The notes: generated by a model from the sequence alone, not told the origin. 35,223 bases of DNA from JBDSTW01 sp039914705 (GCA_039914705.1 JBDSOT010000086.1:1-35223), one strand, 5' to 3'. Shown: positions 16,740 through 25,365, counted from the first letter of the stretch. A program made the numbers and translations.

Positions 16740-16774
16740 CTAAAAAAATAAGGGCGCATCACTGGAAGCGCCCT
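16740..16774 (-). terminator. Rho-independent terminator after tRNA-Asp
   Basis: On the minus strand AGGGCGC and GCGCCCT form a perfect 7-bp stem (16768-16774 with 16751-16757) with a 10-base loop, followed by a run of seven T residues in TTATTTTTTTA. It lies about 120 bases downstream of tRNA-Asp and 70 bases before the ppiD start, so it ends the hupB-tRNA transcript. Confidence 0.85.
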
Positions 16775-16892
16775 AACGTCATTGTCACTAATGGAAAGAC
16801 CATCATTAAATTATTTGGTTGATTTGTGCAATCGAGAGTCGCGCCTCCCAAAAGGGGCGCACTGACAATACGCAAATCCAGGCAACTAATGT

Positions 16893-16969
16893 TGGCGGAG
16901 TGGACGGGACTCGAACCCGCGACCCCCTGCGTGACAGGCAGGTATTCTAACCAACTGAACTACCACTCC
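16893..16969 (-). tRNA. tRNA-Asp (anticodon GTC)
   Basis: 77 bases including an encoded CCA. The acceptor stem GGAGTGG pairs with CCACTCC, the D-arm is TTCAGTTGGTTAGAA, the anticodon stem-loop is CCTGCCTGTCACGCAGG with GTC at the apex, and the T-arm contains GGGTTCGAGTCCC. It is nearly identical to the E. coli tRNA-Asp as I recall it. It lies 20 bases downstream of tRNA-Val. Confidence 0.98.
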
Positions 16970-16989
16970 TGCGGCGCGCGTATTACTAC

Positions 16990-17065
16990 TGGTGGGTGCT
17001 GAGGGGCTCGAACCCCCGACATTCGCCGTGTAAAGGCGACGCTCTACCAACTGAGCTAAGCACCC
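16990..17065 (-). tRNA. tRNA-Val (anticodon TAC)
   Basis: 76 bases including CCA. The acceptor GGGTGCT pairs with AGCACCC, the D-arm is TAGCTCAGTTGGTAGAGC, the anticodon loop TTTACAC gives TAC, and the T-loop is GGTTCGAGCC. It starts only 10 bases after the hupB stop codon, so it is very likely cut from the hupB mRNA. Confidence 0.98.
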
Positions 17066-17075
17066 AGCTGACTAA

Positions 17076-17348
17076 TCAGTTTACGGCATCCTTAAGGGCT
17101 TTGCCAGCTTTGAAGGCGGGGATTTTCGAGGCCTTAATCTTGATAGCATCGCCGGTGCGCGGATTACGCCCGGTGCGAGCAGCGCGCTTGCGAACCAGGA
17201 AGGTGCCGAACCCGACCAGGGTTACCTGATCACCTTTCTTTAAGGCCTTGGTGAGGGCGGCGATCATAGCGTCGAGCGCGCGACCGGAGGTAGCCTTGGA
17301 TACATCGGCTGAATTGGCAATGGCATCAATTAATTCGGATTTATTCAC
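17076..17348 (-). CDS. hupB: DNA-binding protein HU, beta-type; GTG start
   Basis: Histone-like nucleoid protein that bends and compacts DNA as a dimer. The 90-residue product begins MNKSELIDAIA, has the core VTLVGFGTFLVRKRAARTGR (about 42-61), the beta-arm with the NPRTG tip near 62-66, and ends PAFKAGKALKDAVN. This is full length and typical. The start codon is GTG (17346-17348) with GGGGAG a few bases upstream; no ATG is available in register. A strong promoter lies about 60 bases upstream. It sits after lon, the common lon-hupB-ppiD order, with tRNA-Val starting 10 bases past its stop. With no space for a separate terminator, the transcript should run into the tRNAs. Confidence 0.97.
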   Translation of the reverse strand: MNKSELIDAIANSADVSKATSGRALDAMIAALTKALKKGDQVTLVGFGTFLVRKRAARTGRNPRTGDAIKIKASKIPAFKAGKALKDAVN

Positions 17349-17413
17349 TTTTTTCTCCCCTGATGGTTTATGAAATTAACTCGTGGTTGCGCTAGACACA
17401 TTCGCTGTCGGCT

Positions 17414-17443
17414 TTTATACCAACTGCCTGAAACCCATGTCAA
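17414..17443 (-). promoter_or_regulatory. Strong sigma70-type promoter of hupB (and the tRNA-Val/tRNA-Asp pair)
   Basis: Minus strand: perfect TTGACA (17438-17443) and TATAAA (17414-17419), separated by 18 bases. The predicted transcription start is near 17407, leaving an untranslated leader of about 60 bases before the GTG of hupB. This is the best promoter match in the window. Confidence 0.75.
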
Positions 17444-17604
17444 GTAAAATGCCGGATGATTTTTATTCTCGCAAACCTTTGCAGGCTTATGTTTCAGTAA
17501 GGACGGGCCTTTACTCTACGTCAATTTGCGCCGCCAGCAGACTCGTAGGTGCGTGTGATCACCGAAATCGTTTGTCGATAAAGCCAATAAAGTCATGGAG
17601 CTGC

Positions 17605-20037
17605 CTAATGAGTCGTCAGTGGATTATCCTGATTTGGCTCAACCGGCTTTTCAAGTTCGCCGTCGCCAATCCCGCCCGTCACCTGCTGAGACTCGGGCTG
17701 TTGCACCAAGGCGATCTGTAACACCTCGTCGATCCATTTAGCCGAGCGGATGTCAAGACTATTGAGAATATTTTTAGGTATCTCGATAAGGTCGCGCCGA
17801 TTCTCATGCGGAATAATGACCGTGGCAATGCCGCCACGATGGGCGGCAAGCAGCTTTTCCTTAAGCCCGCCGATCGGCAAGACTTCGCCACGCAGGGTAA
17901 TTTCCCCGGTCATGGCCACGTCAGCGCGCACCGGAATCCCTGTCAACGCGGATACTAACGCAGTGCACATGCCGACGCCGGCGCTAGGTCCATCTTTAGG
18001 CGTCGCGCCTTCGGGTACGTGAATATGCACATCATGCTTCTGATAAAAATCCGGATTAAGACCCAGCACGGCGGCCCGACTGCGCACCACGCTCATGGCG
18101 GCCTGGATGGATTCCTGCATGACGTCGCCTAGTTGCCCGGTGATCGTCAGCTTGCCCTTACCGGGCACTACAGCGGCCTCAATGGTGAGCAGTTCACCGC
18201 CAACCTCGGTCCAAGCCAGGCCGGTGACCTGACCCACCTGATCGCGCTCCTCGGCACGCCCGTAACGAAAGCGCTGCACACCAAGATATTTTTCCAGCTG
18301 ACGCGGACCGACAACTATTTTCTTTTTACCGGGCTTGAGCAGTATTTCCTTCACGACCTTGCGGCAAATCTTCGAAATTTCGCGCTCGAGATTGCGCACA
18401 CCGGCCTCGCGCGTGTAAAAGCGCACAATATCACGCACCGCACCCTCGGCAATGGAAATCTCCGTCTCCTTCAAACCATTATTAGTGATTTGTTTAGGCA
18501 CCAGATAGCGCATGGCAATGTTAATCTTTTCGTCTTCGGTATAACCCGAGATACGAATAACCTCCATGCGATCCAGCAGCGGGCCAGGAATGTTGAGGGT
18601 ATTTGCCGTGCAGACAAACATCACGCCCGAGAGATCATAGTCCACTTCCAGATAGTGATCGCTAAATGCGTGGTTTTGTTCAGGGTCCAGTACCTCAAGC
18701 AAGGCCGATGAGGGATCACCGCGAAAGTCCATGGCAATCTTATCCACCTCGTCAAGCAGAAATAGTGGGTTGCGCGTGCCGATCTTGGCCATGTTCTGAA
18801 TAATTTTGCCGGGCATCGAGCCGATGTAGGTGCGACGATGGCCGCGAATCTCCGCTTCATCGCGCACACCGCCCAGCGCCATGCGCACAAACTTGCGATT
18901 GGTGGCGCGCGCGATGGATTGACCCAGCGAGGTTTTACCCACACCCGGCGGCCCTACCAGGCACAGCACCGGGCCTTTGAGCTTGTTGACGCGCTGCTGC
19001 ACCGCCAAGTACTCAAGTATGCGTTCCTTAACCTTCTCAAGGCCGTAGTGGTCCGCCTCAAGGATTTGTTCAGCCTTGGCCAGATCACGCAAAACCTTGC
19101 TCTGTTTTTTCCAGGGGACACTCACCACCCAGTCTATATAATTGCGTACTACAGTCGCCTCAGCGGACATCGGCGACATCATCTTGAGCTTGTTCAACTC
19201 TGCGCTTACCTTGGTCTTTGCCTCTTTAGACATGCCCGCCTTTTCGATCTTCTGCGCCAGCTCCTCGACCTCGTTTGGTGCCTCGTCAAGCTCACCAAGC
19301 TCCTTCTGAATGGCCTTCATTTGCTCATTAAGAAAATACTCGCGCTGATTCTTTTCCATCTGGCGTTTGACACGGCCCCGGATGCGCTTCTCTACTTGAA
19401 GCAGGTCGATCTCGGATTCCATGATGCCCATCAAATGTTCAAGACGCGTGCGTACATCATCCATTTCCAGAATGGCCTGCTTTTCGTCAAGCTTTAATGT
19501 CATGTGCGCGGCAACGGTGTCGGCCAGGCGCCCGGGTTCATCAATGCTGGCCAAGGCCGATAGAATTTCCGGCGGGAGTTTTTTATTGAGTTTCACATAC
19601 TGATCGAAATGCGTCAGCACCGATCGTGTCAAGGCCTCGATCTCGCGCTCGTCAACCGGCGTAGGCGTAAAGCTCACGACCTCGGCAGTCAGATAATCCT
19701 GCACGCCGATAAAATTTACGATGCGCGCGCGCTCGGTGCCCTCGACCAGAACCTTAATCGTTCCATCGGGCAGCTTGAGCAATTGCAAAATACTGGAGAG
19801 GGTGCCCACGCGATAGATATCATCGACTTGTGGATCGTCAAGAGCCGCGCTCTTTTGCGAGACCAGAAGAATTTGTTTATTGCCCTCCATGGCGGCTTCC
19901 AGAGCCTTGATGGATTTTTCGCGGCCGACAAACAGCGGAATAACCATATGTGGATAGACAACCACATCGCGCAGCGGCAGTACCGGCGTCAACATCAGCT
20001 GGTCGTCTCGTACATCAGGTATATTTTCTGGGTCCAT
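17605..20037 (-). CDS. lon: ATP-dependent protease Lon
   Basis: Cytosolic AAA+ serine protease that degrades misfolded and regulatory proteins. At 810 residues (E. coli 784) it has the N-terminal substrate domain beginning LPLRDVVVYPHMVIPLFVGRE, a central coiled region (QMEKNQREYFLNEQMKAIQ), the AAA+ module with Walker A GPPGVGKTS near residue 365 and Walker B FLLDEVDK, the sensor segment, and a C-terminal protease domain with the catalytic Ser in KDGPSAGVGM near residue 685 and the partner Lys further on. A Met at residue 15 (MLTPVLPLRD) is an alternative start. The C-terminal tail is Gln/Glu-rich. It sits after clpX with its own sigma32-like promoter and before hupB, the standard gammaproteobacterial order. 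Confidence 0.98.
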   Translation of the reverse strand: MDPENIPDVRDDQLMLTPVLPLRDVVVYPHMVIPLFVGREKSIKALEAAMEGNKQILLVSQKSAALDDPQVDDIYRVGTLSSILQLLKLPDGTIKVLVEGTERARIVNFIGVQDYLTAEVVSFTPTPVDEREIEALTRSVLTHFDQYVKLNKKLPPEILSALASIDEPGRLADTVAAHMTLKLDEKQAILEMDDVRTRLEHLMGIMESEIDLLQVEKRIRGRVKRQMEKNQREYFLNEQMKAIQKELGELDEAPNEVEELAQKIEKAGMSKEAKTKVSAELNKLKMMSPMSAEATVVRNYIDWVVSVPWKKQSKVLRDLAKAEQILEADHYGLEKVKERILEYLAVQQRVNKLKGPVLCLVGPPGVGKTSLGQSIARATNRKFVRMALGGVRDEAEIRGHRRTYIGSMPGKIIQNMAKIGTRNPLFLLDEVDKIAMDFRGDPSSALLEVLDPEQNHAFSDHYLEVDYDLSGVMFVCTANTLNIPGPLLDRMEVIRISGYTEDEKINIAMRYLVPKQITNNGLKETEISIAEGAVRDIVRFYTREAGVRNLEREISKICRKVVKEILLKPGKKKIVVGPRQLEKYLGVQRFRYGRAEERDQVGQVTGLAWTEVGGELLTIEAAVVPGKGKLTITGQLGDVMQESIQAAMSVVRSRAAVLGLNPDFYQKHDVHIHVPEGATPKDGPSAGVGMCTALVSALTGIPVRADVAMTGEITLRGEVLPIGGLKEKLLAAHRGGIATVIIPHENRRDLIEIPKNILNSLDIRSAKWIDEVLQIALVQQPESQQVTGGIGDGELEKPVEPNQDNPLTTH

Positions 20038-20101
20038 TAGGCATCTCTAGTTCGAAGGTTAATGAGTCCACAGGATAATCATTGGACTAGTCCTGCCTCA
20101 T

Positions 20102-20130
20102 ACATGGGGATGCACGTTATGTAAATCAAG
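20102..20130 (-). promoter_or_regulatory. Sigma32 (heat-shock) type promoter of lon
   Basis: Minus strand: CTTGATT (20124-20130), 14 bases, then CCCCATGT (20102-20109). The enterobacterial RpoH consensus is CTTGAAA, 13-17 bases, CCCCATnT, so the -10 matches fully and the -35 differs at one or two bases. The predicted start is near 20095, about 58 bases before the lon ATG. Heat-shock control of lon is established in E. coli. Confidence 0.7.
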
Positions 20131-20154
20131 AAACCCCGATGAGAATACTCAGGG
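20127..20154 (-). terminator. Weak candidate terminator after clpX
   Basis: Minus strand: CCCTGAG and CTCA(tc)GGG can pair around a TATT loop with a two-base bulge, followed by GTTTCTT. It lies about 40 bases past the clpX stop and partly overlaps the sigma32-like -35 of lon. The stem is imperfect and the T-run short. Confidence 0.3.
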
Positions 20155-20195
20155 TCATGCTAGAGTCATGCCAGAATAACGGTGGTAATGTAAGA

Positions 20196-21476
20196 CTAAT
20201 CCGACGCGACGCGCTGCTGATCGCCGCCCTCGAAGATCATCAGCGGTTCGGATTGCCCGTTGATAACTCCGGCATCCACCACCACCTTGCTCACATTCGA
20301 CATGGACGGAAGATCGTACATGGTGTCGAGCAATACCCGCTCCAGAATCGAGCGCAGGCCGCGTGCGCCGGTCTTGCGTTCCATTGCCTTGTGCGCAACC
20401 GCACGCAGGGCATCGTCACGGAATTCAATACCGCTGCCTTCCATCTCGAACAATTTAGTGTATTGCTTGGTGATGGCATTCTTGGGTTCAGTGAGGATGC
20501 GCATCAAGGCCTCTTCATCGAGTTCGTCCAGCGTTGCAATGACCGGCAAGCGGCCCACGAACTCGGGTATCAAGCCATACTTGATAAGATCTTCCGGCTC
20601 GACCGTGTGCAGTATTTCGTTTGCGCTTTTTTTGTCGGTCTTGCTCTTGATCTCGGCGGAGAAACCAATACCGCCCTTTTCCGAACGGTCGCGGATGATT
20701 TTGTCCAGACCGGAAAACGCACCACCGCAGATGAATAGCATATTGCGCGTATTGACCTGCAAAAATTCCTGCTGTGGATGCTTACGCCCACCTTGCGGAG
20801 GCACCGAGGCGATCGTGCCTTCAATGAGTTTGAGCAGTGCCTGCTGCACGCCTTCACCGGACACATCGCGCGTGATGGACGGGTTATCGGACTTGCGCGA
20901 GATCTTATCGATTTCATCAATATAGATAATGCCGGTCTGGGCCTTTTCAACGTCGTATTCGGCCTTTTGCAACAGTTTTTGGATGATGTTCTCGACGTCC
21001 TCGCCGACATATCCAGCCTCGGTCAGCGTGGTCGCATCGGCAATCGTGAACGGCACATTGAGCAGGCGCGCGAGCGTTTCAGCGAGCAGCGTCTTGCCGG
21101 AACCTGTGGGGCCGATCAGCAGGATGTTGCTCTTGGAAAGCTCGACATCGTCCTTTTTCTGCGAGACTTCGAGGCGTTTGTAGTGATTGTAAACGGCGAC
21201 TGCCAGCACCTTCTTCGCGCCGGTCTGGCCGATAACGTATTCTCCGAGGATCTGCTTGATCTCGTGCGGTGTGGGCACCTTGTTGCCCTTGGCCGAGGCG
21301 TATTTCTCATGCACCTCTTCGCGGATGATGTCATTGCAAAGCTCGACGCACTCATCGCAGACATAAACGGAAGGGCCGGCAATCAGTTTACGTACCTCAT
21401 GCTGGCTCTTTCCGCAAAAGGAGCAGTAGAGCAACTTGTCGCTACCGTCACCCTTGCCGTGCTTATCGTCAATCAT
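20196..21476 (-). CDS. clpX: ATP-dependent Clp protease ATP-binding subunit ClpX
   Basis: AAA+ unfoldase that delivers substrates to ClpP. The 426-residue product (E. coli 424) starts with the zinc-binding dimerisation domain with Cys18, Cys21, Cys40 and Cys43. Walker A GPTGSGKT is at 122-129, Walker B YIDEIDK at 185-191, the GYVGED pore loop near 156-161 and an RSEKGGIGF segment near 265; IGF in the latter is the ClpP-contact loop motif. The sensor 2 motif GARGLRSI follows. Start ATG 21474-21476 has GAGGTA just upstream. It lies 81 bases after clpP on the same strand, the usual tig-clpP-clpX-lon order. Confidence 0.98.
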   Translation of the reverse strand: MIDDKHGKGDGSDKLLYCSFCGKSQHEVRKLIAGPSVYVCDECVELCNDIIREEVHEKYASAKGNKVPTPHEIKQILGEYVIGQTGAKKVLAVAVYNHYKRLEVSQKKDDVELSKSNILLIGPTGSGKTLLAETLARLLNVPFTIADATTLTEAGYVGEDVENIIQKLLQKAEYDVEKAQTGIIYIDEIDKISRKSDNPSITRDVSGEGVQQALLKLIEGTIASVPPQGGRKHPQQEFLQVNTRNMLFICGGAFSGLDKIIRDRSEKGGIGFSAEIKSKTDKKSANEILHTVEPEDLIKYGLIPEFVGRLPVIATLDELDEEALMRILTEPKNAITKQYTKLFEMEGSGIEFRDDALRAVAHKAMERKTGARGLRSILERVLLDTMYDLPSMSNVSKVVVDAGVINGQSEPLMIFEGGDQQRVASD

Positions 21477-21557
21477 GGCTTACCTCTTGAGATCCGTAAT
21501 CGTATACTTTACGCAGCGAGCTTAATATGCCGCAATCCAATCTTATGATGCAATCTT

Positions 21558-22199
21558 CTAGCCGACTTTGAGTTGGCGTTCAGTAAGTACGGCATCAATC
21601 AATCCATACTCCACGGCAGCCTGACCACCCATAAAGTTGTCGCGGTCGGTATCGATCTGAATTCTGTCGAGTGCTTGACCCGTGTGTTTTGCCAGTATCT
21701 TGTTCAGGCGTTCGCGCACGGCCAGTATCTCGCGCGCGTGAATATCGATGTCCGTGGCCTGGCCCTGAAAGCCGCCCAGCGGCTGGTGAATCATCAGGCG
21801 TGCATGGGGTAAGCAGTAACGCTTACCAGCCGCGCCGCCCGCGAGCAATAAAGCGCCCATACTGGCCGCCTGGCCCGTGCACATGGTGCTCACATCAGGC
21901 TTGATGAATTGCATGGTGTCGTAGATCGCAAGACCCGCGCTCACCGAGCCGCCCGGCGAATTGATATATAGGTGAATATCCTTGTCGGGATTTTCCGATT
22001 CAAGAAATAATAATTGAGCAACCACCAGGTTGGCCATGTGATCTTCGACCTGGCCGACCATGAAGATCACCCTCTCTTTCAGAAGGCGTGAATAAATATC
22101 ATACGCGCGCTCGCCGCGCGCGGACTGTTCAACCACCATCGGCACTAGGTTAGAACTCATGCCCGCAAATGGCGCGCCGTTGTACTGATTATCTGTCAT
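21558..22199 (-). CDS. clpP: ATP-dependent Clp protease proteolytic subunit ClpP
   Basis: Tetradecameric serine peptidase, partner of ClpX. The 213-residue product (E. coli 207) has the catalytic triad Ser113 in GQAASMGA, His138 in MIHQPLGG and Asp187 in DTDRDNF. It also has NSPGGSV, which forms the oxyanion region near 80-86. The N-terminal about 15 residues resemble the processed propeptide, with mature protein beginning near LVPMVVEQ. It starts 16 bases after the tig stop, so tig and clpP are probably co-transcribed and translated from closely spaced sites. Confidence 0.98.
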   Translation of the reverse strand: MTDNQYNGAPFAGMSSNLVPMVVEQSARGERAYDIYSRLLKERVIFMVGQVEDHMANLVVAQLLFLESENPDKDIHLYINSPGGSVSAGLAIYDTMQFIKPDVSTMCTGQAASMGALLLAGGAAGKRYCLPHARLMIHQPLGGFQGQATDIDIHAREILAVRERLNKILAKHTGQALDRIQIDTDRDNFMGGQAAVEYGLIDAVLTERQLKVG

Positions 22200-22215
22200 A
22201 AGATTGATGTTTCCT

Positions 22216-23532
22216 TTAGGCTGCTGCGGATTGCTGAGGGTTCATCAATGCCTCGAAGGTGCTGGTGGTTACGTTTATCTGCGCTTGCCCCAGCACCACA
22301 TCTACCACCTGATCTTCCAGTACCAGAGATTCAATCTGTCCCAATCGCTCGGGTGAACCATAATACCATTTCAGAACTTCCTCAGGATCTTCGTAGGTCG
22401 AGGCAATGCTATTAACCAGCTCACGCACCTTAGCGCCATCGACCTTGGTGCCGTTGGTCTTTATCAGGTCACCCATCAGCAGGCCCAAGGCCACTCGCCG
22501 ACGCGCGGCAGGCTCGTAGATGGCCCTCTGCGTCGGCAAATCCAGCCCTTTCCTGCCCTGCGCAGTCAGTCTTTCACGGGTTTGCGATAATAATAATTCG
22601 GCCTCTTTATCGACCAGCGCCTTGGGCACATCAATGGGGTTTGCCACCAGCAACGCATCCATCACCTGCTGCTTGAGTTTTTGTTTGATCGCCTGATCCA
22701 GCTCGCGTTCCATATTAGCACGCACCTCGGTGCGCAATTCATCCATATCCCCGGATTCGACACCCAACGTGCGCGCGAATTCCGCATCAACTGCCGGCAA
22801 CTCCGGTTCATACAGTGCGATAATTTTGACTGCGTAGTGAATGGCCTTGCCGGCACGCGCAGGATCGGAGAAATTCGCAGGAAAACTGTGCTCTATATCA
22901 AGCTCTTCGCCTGTTTTAGCGCCGATGAGTTTTTCTTCGATCTCCTTGGGCAGCATACCGTTGCCTAATACCACGGATGTCTGCTGGGAATGTTGTCCCT
23001 TGGCTGGCTCGTCCTCAATGCCCATTTTCAGATCAACCTGCAATTGATCACCCGGGCGTGCCTCGCGCTCTACCGGTGCCCAGGTCTGGCGCTGTTTGCG
23101 CAGCGTTTCGATCATTTTGTCCACGTCCGGCTTCGTGATCTGCGCGCTCGGCTTGTCGAAGGTCAAGGCATCTAAAGGGGCCAGTGCAATATCCGGATAA
23201 ACCTCGAAGGTAGCGGTGTAACCCAGTCCTTTGTCGGGTTGTTCGTACAGGGTTTCAATTTTTGGACCGCCCGCAGGACGCAGCTTCTCCTGACTAACCG
23301 CGTCTTGGTAGCTGTCGCGAATCATGTCGCCGAGTACCTCCAGGCGCACCTTACCCGCATATTTACGCTCAAGCACGGTAAAGGGCACCTTGCCAGGACG
23401 GAAACCCGGCAGCTTGGCCTTGCCGGCCAGGGATTTGAGGCGGACTTTAACCTCCTGCTCAATATGCTCCGCAGGGACTTCAACGGTCATGCGGCGCTCC
23501 AGGCCGGTGGTGGTTTCAACTGAGACGTGCAT
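22216..23532 (-). CDS. tig: Trigger factor, ribosome-associated chaperone / prolyl isomerase
   Basis: First chaperone to meet nascent chains at the ribosome exit. At 438 residues (E. coli 432) it starts MHVSVETTTGLERRMTVEVP, contains the ribosome-binding signature GFRPGKVP (about 44-51), a central FKBP-like domain (about 150-245) and a long helical C-terminal cage ending in an Ala/Gln tail. It leads the tig-clpP-clpX group and lies 68 bases downstream of tRNA-Leu on the same strand. The FKBP domain looks divergent from that of E. coli in its active-site region (for example RPGDQLQVDLKMG in place of the usual GDxVxIDF form); whether it isomerises proline cannot be judged by eye. Confidence 0.97.
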   Translation of the reverse strand: MHVSVETTTGLERRMTVEVPAEHIEQEVKVRLKSLAGKAKLPGFRPGKVPFTVLERKYAGKVRLEVLGDMIRDSYQDAVSQEKLRPAGGPKIETLYEQPDKGLGYTATFEVYPDIALAPLDALTFDKPSAQITKPDVDKMIETLRKQRQTWAPVEREARPGDQLQVDLKMGIEDEPAKGQHSQQTSVVLGNGMLPKEIEEKLIGAKTGEELDIEHSFPANFSDPARAGKAIHYAVKIIALYEPELPAVDAEFARTLGVESGDMDELRTEVRANMERELDQAIKQKLKQQVMDALLVANPIDVPKALVDKEAELLLSQTRERLTAQGRKGLDLPTQRAIYEPAARRRVALGLLMGDLIKTNGTKVDGAKVRELVNSIASTYEDPEEVLKWYYGSPERLGQIESLVLEDQVVDVVLGQAQINVTTSTFEALMNPQQSAAA

Positions 23533-23600
23533 CGTGTTTCCTCTTCGACTTGATAGGCCTGGCGGCCGTTGTTAGCGCGGGCAGGTAAAACTCAAAATAA

Positions 23601-23685
23601 TGGTGCGAAAGGAGAGACTCGAACTCTCAAGGGTTGCCCCACTGGCACCTAAAACCAGCGCGTCTACCGATTTCGCCACTTTCGC
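23601..23685 (-). tRNA. tRNA-Leu (anticodon TAG)
   Basis: 85 bases including CCA, a class II tRNA with a long variable arm. The acceptor GCGAAAG pairs with CTTTCGC, the D-arm is TGGCGAAATCGGTAGACGC, the anticodon loop TTTAGGT gives TAG, the variable arm is about 13 bases, and the T-loop is GTTCGAGTC. It is directly upstream of tig. Confidence 0.97.
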
Positions 23686-23755
23686 AAATTGTGAATTCGT
23701 TCACACTGCCAAGGCAGAGCACCCTGCCTTACGCGGCACCGAAGACAGTTTGGAT

Positions 23756-23783
23756 ATTGTACAGGCTTGACGGCACGCACAAA
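23756..23783 (-). promoter_or_regulatory. Weak candidate promoter of tRNA-Leu / tig
   Basis: Minus strand: TTTGTG (23778-23783), 16 bases, TACAAT (23756-23761), about 65 bases before the tRNA 5' end. The -10 is good and the -35 poor. A 5-bp inverted repeat, GGCAG and CTGCC, lies between it and the tRNA without a T-run. Confidence 0.3.
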
Positions 23784-23845
23784 AGCGCGGGTATGAAATA
23801 CGTGACTGCGCGCGCGAAAAACTCCAGCGCAGACTTCAGGAAAAT

Positions 23846-25144
23846 TTAATGGTTCGAATCTAACCAGGTCTTCCTGTCGTCCCTGCTATTTAACGCAAGC
23901 CCGCGCGCCAGCCTCGGCAGGTCGCCGGTGATTCCCATGGCGCGACGCATGATCAGGTTCTTGAGCGGTGTGGTGGCATTCGTAACCCGCAGTCCCCAAT
24001 GACGCAATTGGCGCACGGGCGCGTACGGACTGCTAAATAATTGTTTGAGCGTCTCCAGCGCGGCAACCATAGCCATATTATCGCCCTTGCGCCAGCGCTC
24101 GTAGCGACGCAAGGTGCTCACTGCGCCTACATCTGTTTTCTTTGCGGCTGCCTCGCTCAACAACTGCGCCAGCACGGCGGCATCCGCCAAACCCAGATTG
24201 ACACCCTGCCCCGCCATCGGGTGCAGGGTGTGCGCGGCATCACCGATCAGGGCAAGGCGGGCTTGTACATACTGATCCGCGTGAATCAGCCGCAACGGGA
24301 AGGCTGCGCGCGGACCCACACTTTCGATACCTCCCAAACCTTTATCCGGGTCTGCCAAGTCTTGCTGCAAGCCGAGGGCGTTTTGTAATTCGGCTCTGAA
24401 ATGTGTGTCATCCAGGCTCAAAAGATGCGCGGCACGTTCCGGCGGAAGCGACCAGACAATTGACGTGTAATTATCCGTGAGTGGCAAAAAGGCCAGCGGG
24501 CCATCCGGCAGGAAGCGTTGCCAGGCCGTCTGCCGGTGAGATCGTGTGGTCTTGACGGATGCCACAATAGCGGTCTGCCGGTAATCACGGCCGTGCGTAG
24601 TAATCCCAGCCAGTTCGCGTATCAGGGAATCGGGGCCGTCCGCGCCGACCAGCAGACGCGCCCGTAGCTGTTGATTGTCCTCGGTATGTACGCTGATGTA
24701 TTCATTGCAGCGATCAATAGCGGTGATACGTGTCGAATTCAGCCACTCGATATTGGAAAATTCTTGGCAGCGCGCGTACAAGGCCATCTGGATAACGCGG
24801 TTTTCGACAATATAACCCAGTGTATCGGCACCCACATCGGCGCTGTCAAAGTGAATCGCACCGGGGCTGTTTGCGTCCCAGACATGCATCTCACGAAAGG
24901 GGCTGACGCGCTCCGCAACCATGCGTTGCCAGACGCCCAGGGTCTCGAAGATGCGCATGGAGCCGAGGGTAATGGCGCTTACGCGCAGGTCGCGGCTATC
25001 CAGGGGCCAGGCGGCGGGCGCTGCGTGGGCCTCGATCACGGCGACACGTAGCGCGCTGTTGCCCAAGGCACACGCCAGCGTGGCACCGGCCATGCCGCCG
25101 CCGGCGACAATCACGTCATAACAGGATTCTGGGCTTGTTATCAT
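23846..25144 (-). CDS. UbiH/UbiF/VisC-family FAD-dependent ubiquinone-biosynthesis hydroxylase (UbiI-like)
   Basis: Flavin monooxygenase that hydroxylates the ubiquinone ring. The 432-residue product has the dinucleotide-binding loop GGGMAGATLA at 15-24, the DLRVSAI segment near 52-58, LLVGADGPDS mid-protein (the DG motif) and the second FAD motif LIGDAAHTLHPMAGQGVNLG near 290-310. Features such as RVSAITLGS, GVWQRM, MHVWDANSPG and GYIVENRVIQ resemble E. coli UbiI (VisC) more than UbiH, which has RAIAL and a different middle. UbiF/UbiI assignment by eye is not firm, so I leave the symbol blank. It starts at ATG 25142-25144 without a strong ribosome-binding site, is divergent from metX and is followed by tRNA-Leu on the same strand. 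Confidence 0.88.
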   Translation of the reverse strand: MITSPESCYDVIVAGGGMAGATLACALGNSALRVAVIEAHAAPAAWPLDSRDLRVSAITLGSMRIFETLGVWQRMVAERVSPFREMHVWDANSPGAIHFDSADVGADTLGYIVENRVIQMALYARCQEFSNIEWLNSTRITAIDRCNEYISVHTEDNQQLRARLLVGADGPDSLIRELAGITTHGRDYRQTAIVASVKTTRSHRQTAWQRFLPDGPLAFLPLTDNYTSIVWSLPPERAAHLLSLDDTHFRAELQNALGLQQDLADPDKGLGGIESVGPRAAFPLRLIHADQYVQARLALIGDAAHTLHPMAGQGVNLGLADAAVLAQLLSEAAAKKTDVGAVSTLRRYERWRKGDNMAMVAALETLKQLFSSPYAPVRQLRHWGLRVTNATTPLKNLIMRRAMGITGDLPRLARGLALNSRDDRKTWLDSNH

Positions 25145-25365
25145 CGCAAGGCTTAAGTCGCTCGTGGCAGGTTAAAGGGGCAGGCGCTAACTGGAAATTA
25201 TGCATCAGCGGTATTCTTGTATGGTGGAGTTTGCCCCGCACCCGCGTCAAGAAACTTATGCCTGCCGCGCGCGCTGCATGGCCCGCTGTTGCGCTGGCTG
25301 TTGTGCTGTTAGCGGGCAGTCATTAGACTTGCCGACATTCAAGCCGCCATGCTAGCGAAACCTTC

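Noticed and set aside
18838..19497. 219-codon plus-strand frame opposite lon
   Set aside because: Antisense shadow of lon; His/Leu-rich product typical of reversed coding sequence in this base composition.
20778..21548. 256-codon plus-strand frame opposite clpX
   Set aside because: Antisense shadow of clpX, whose zinc finger and Walker motifs are intact on the minus strand.
23634..23849. 71-codon plus-strand frame
   Set aside because: It begins inside tRNA-Leu and runs through the gap before the hydroxylase stop; no ribosome-binding site or family.
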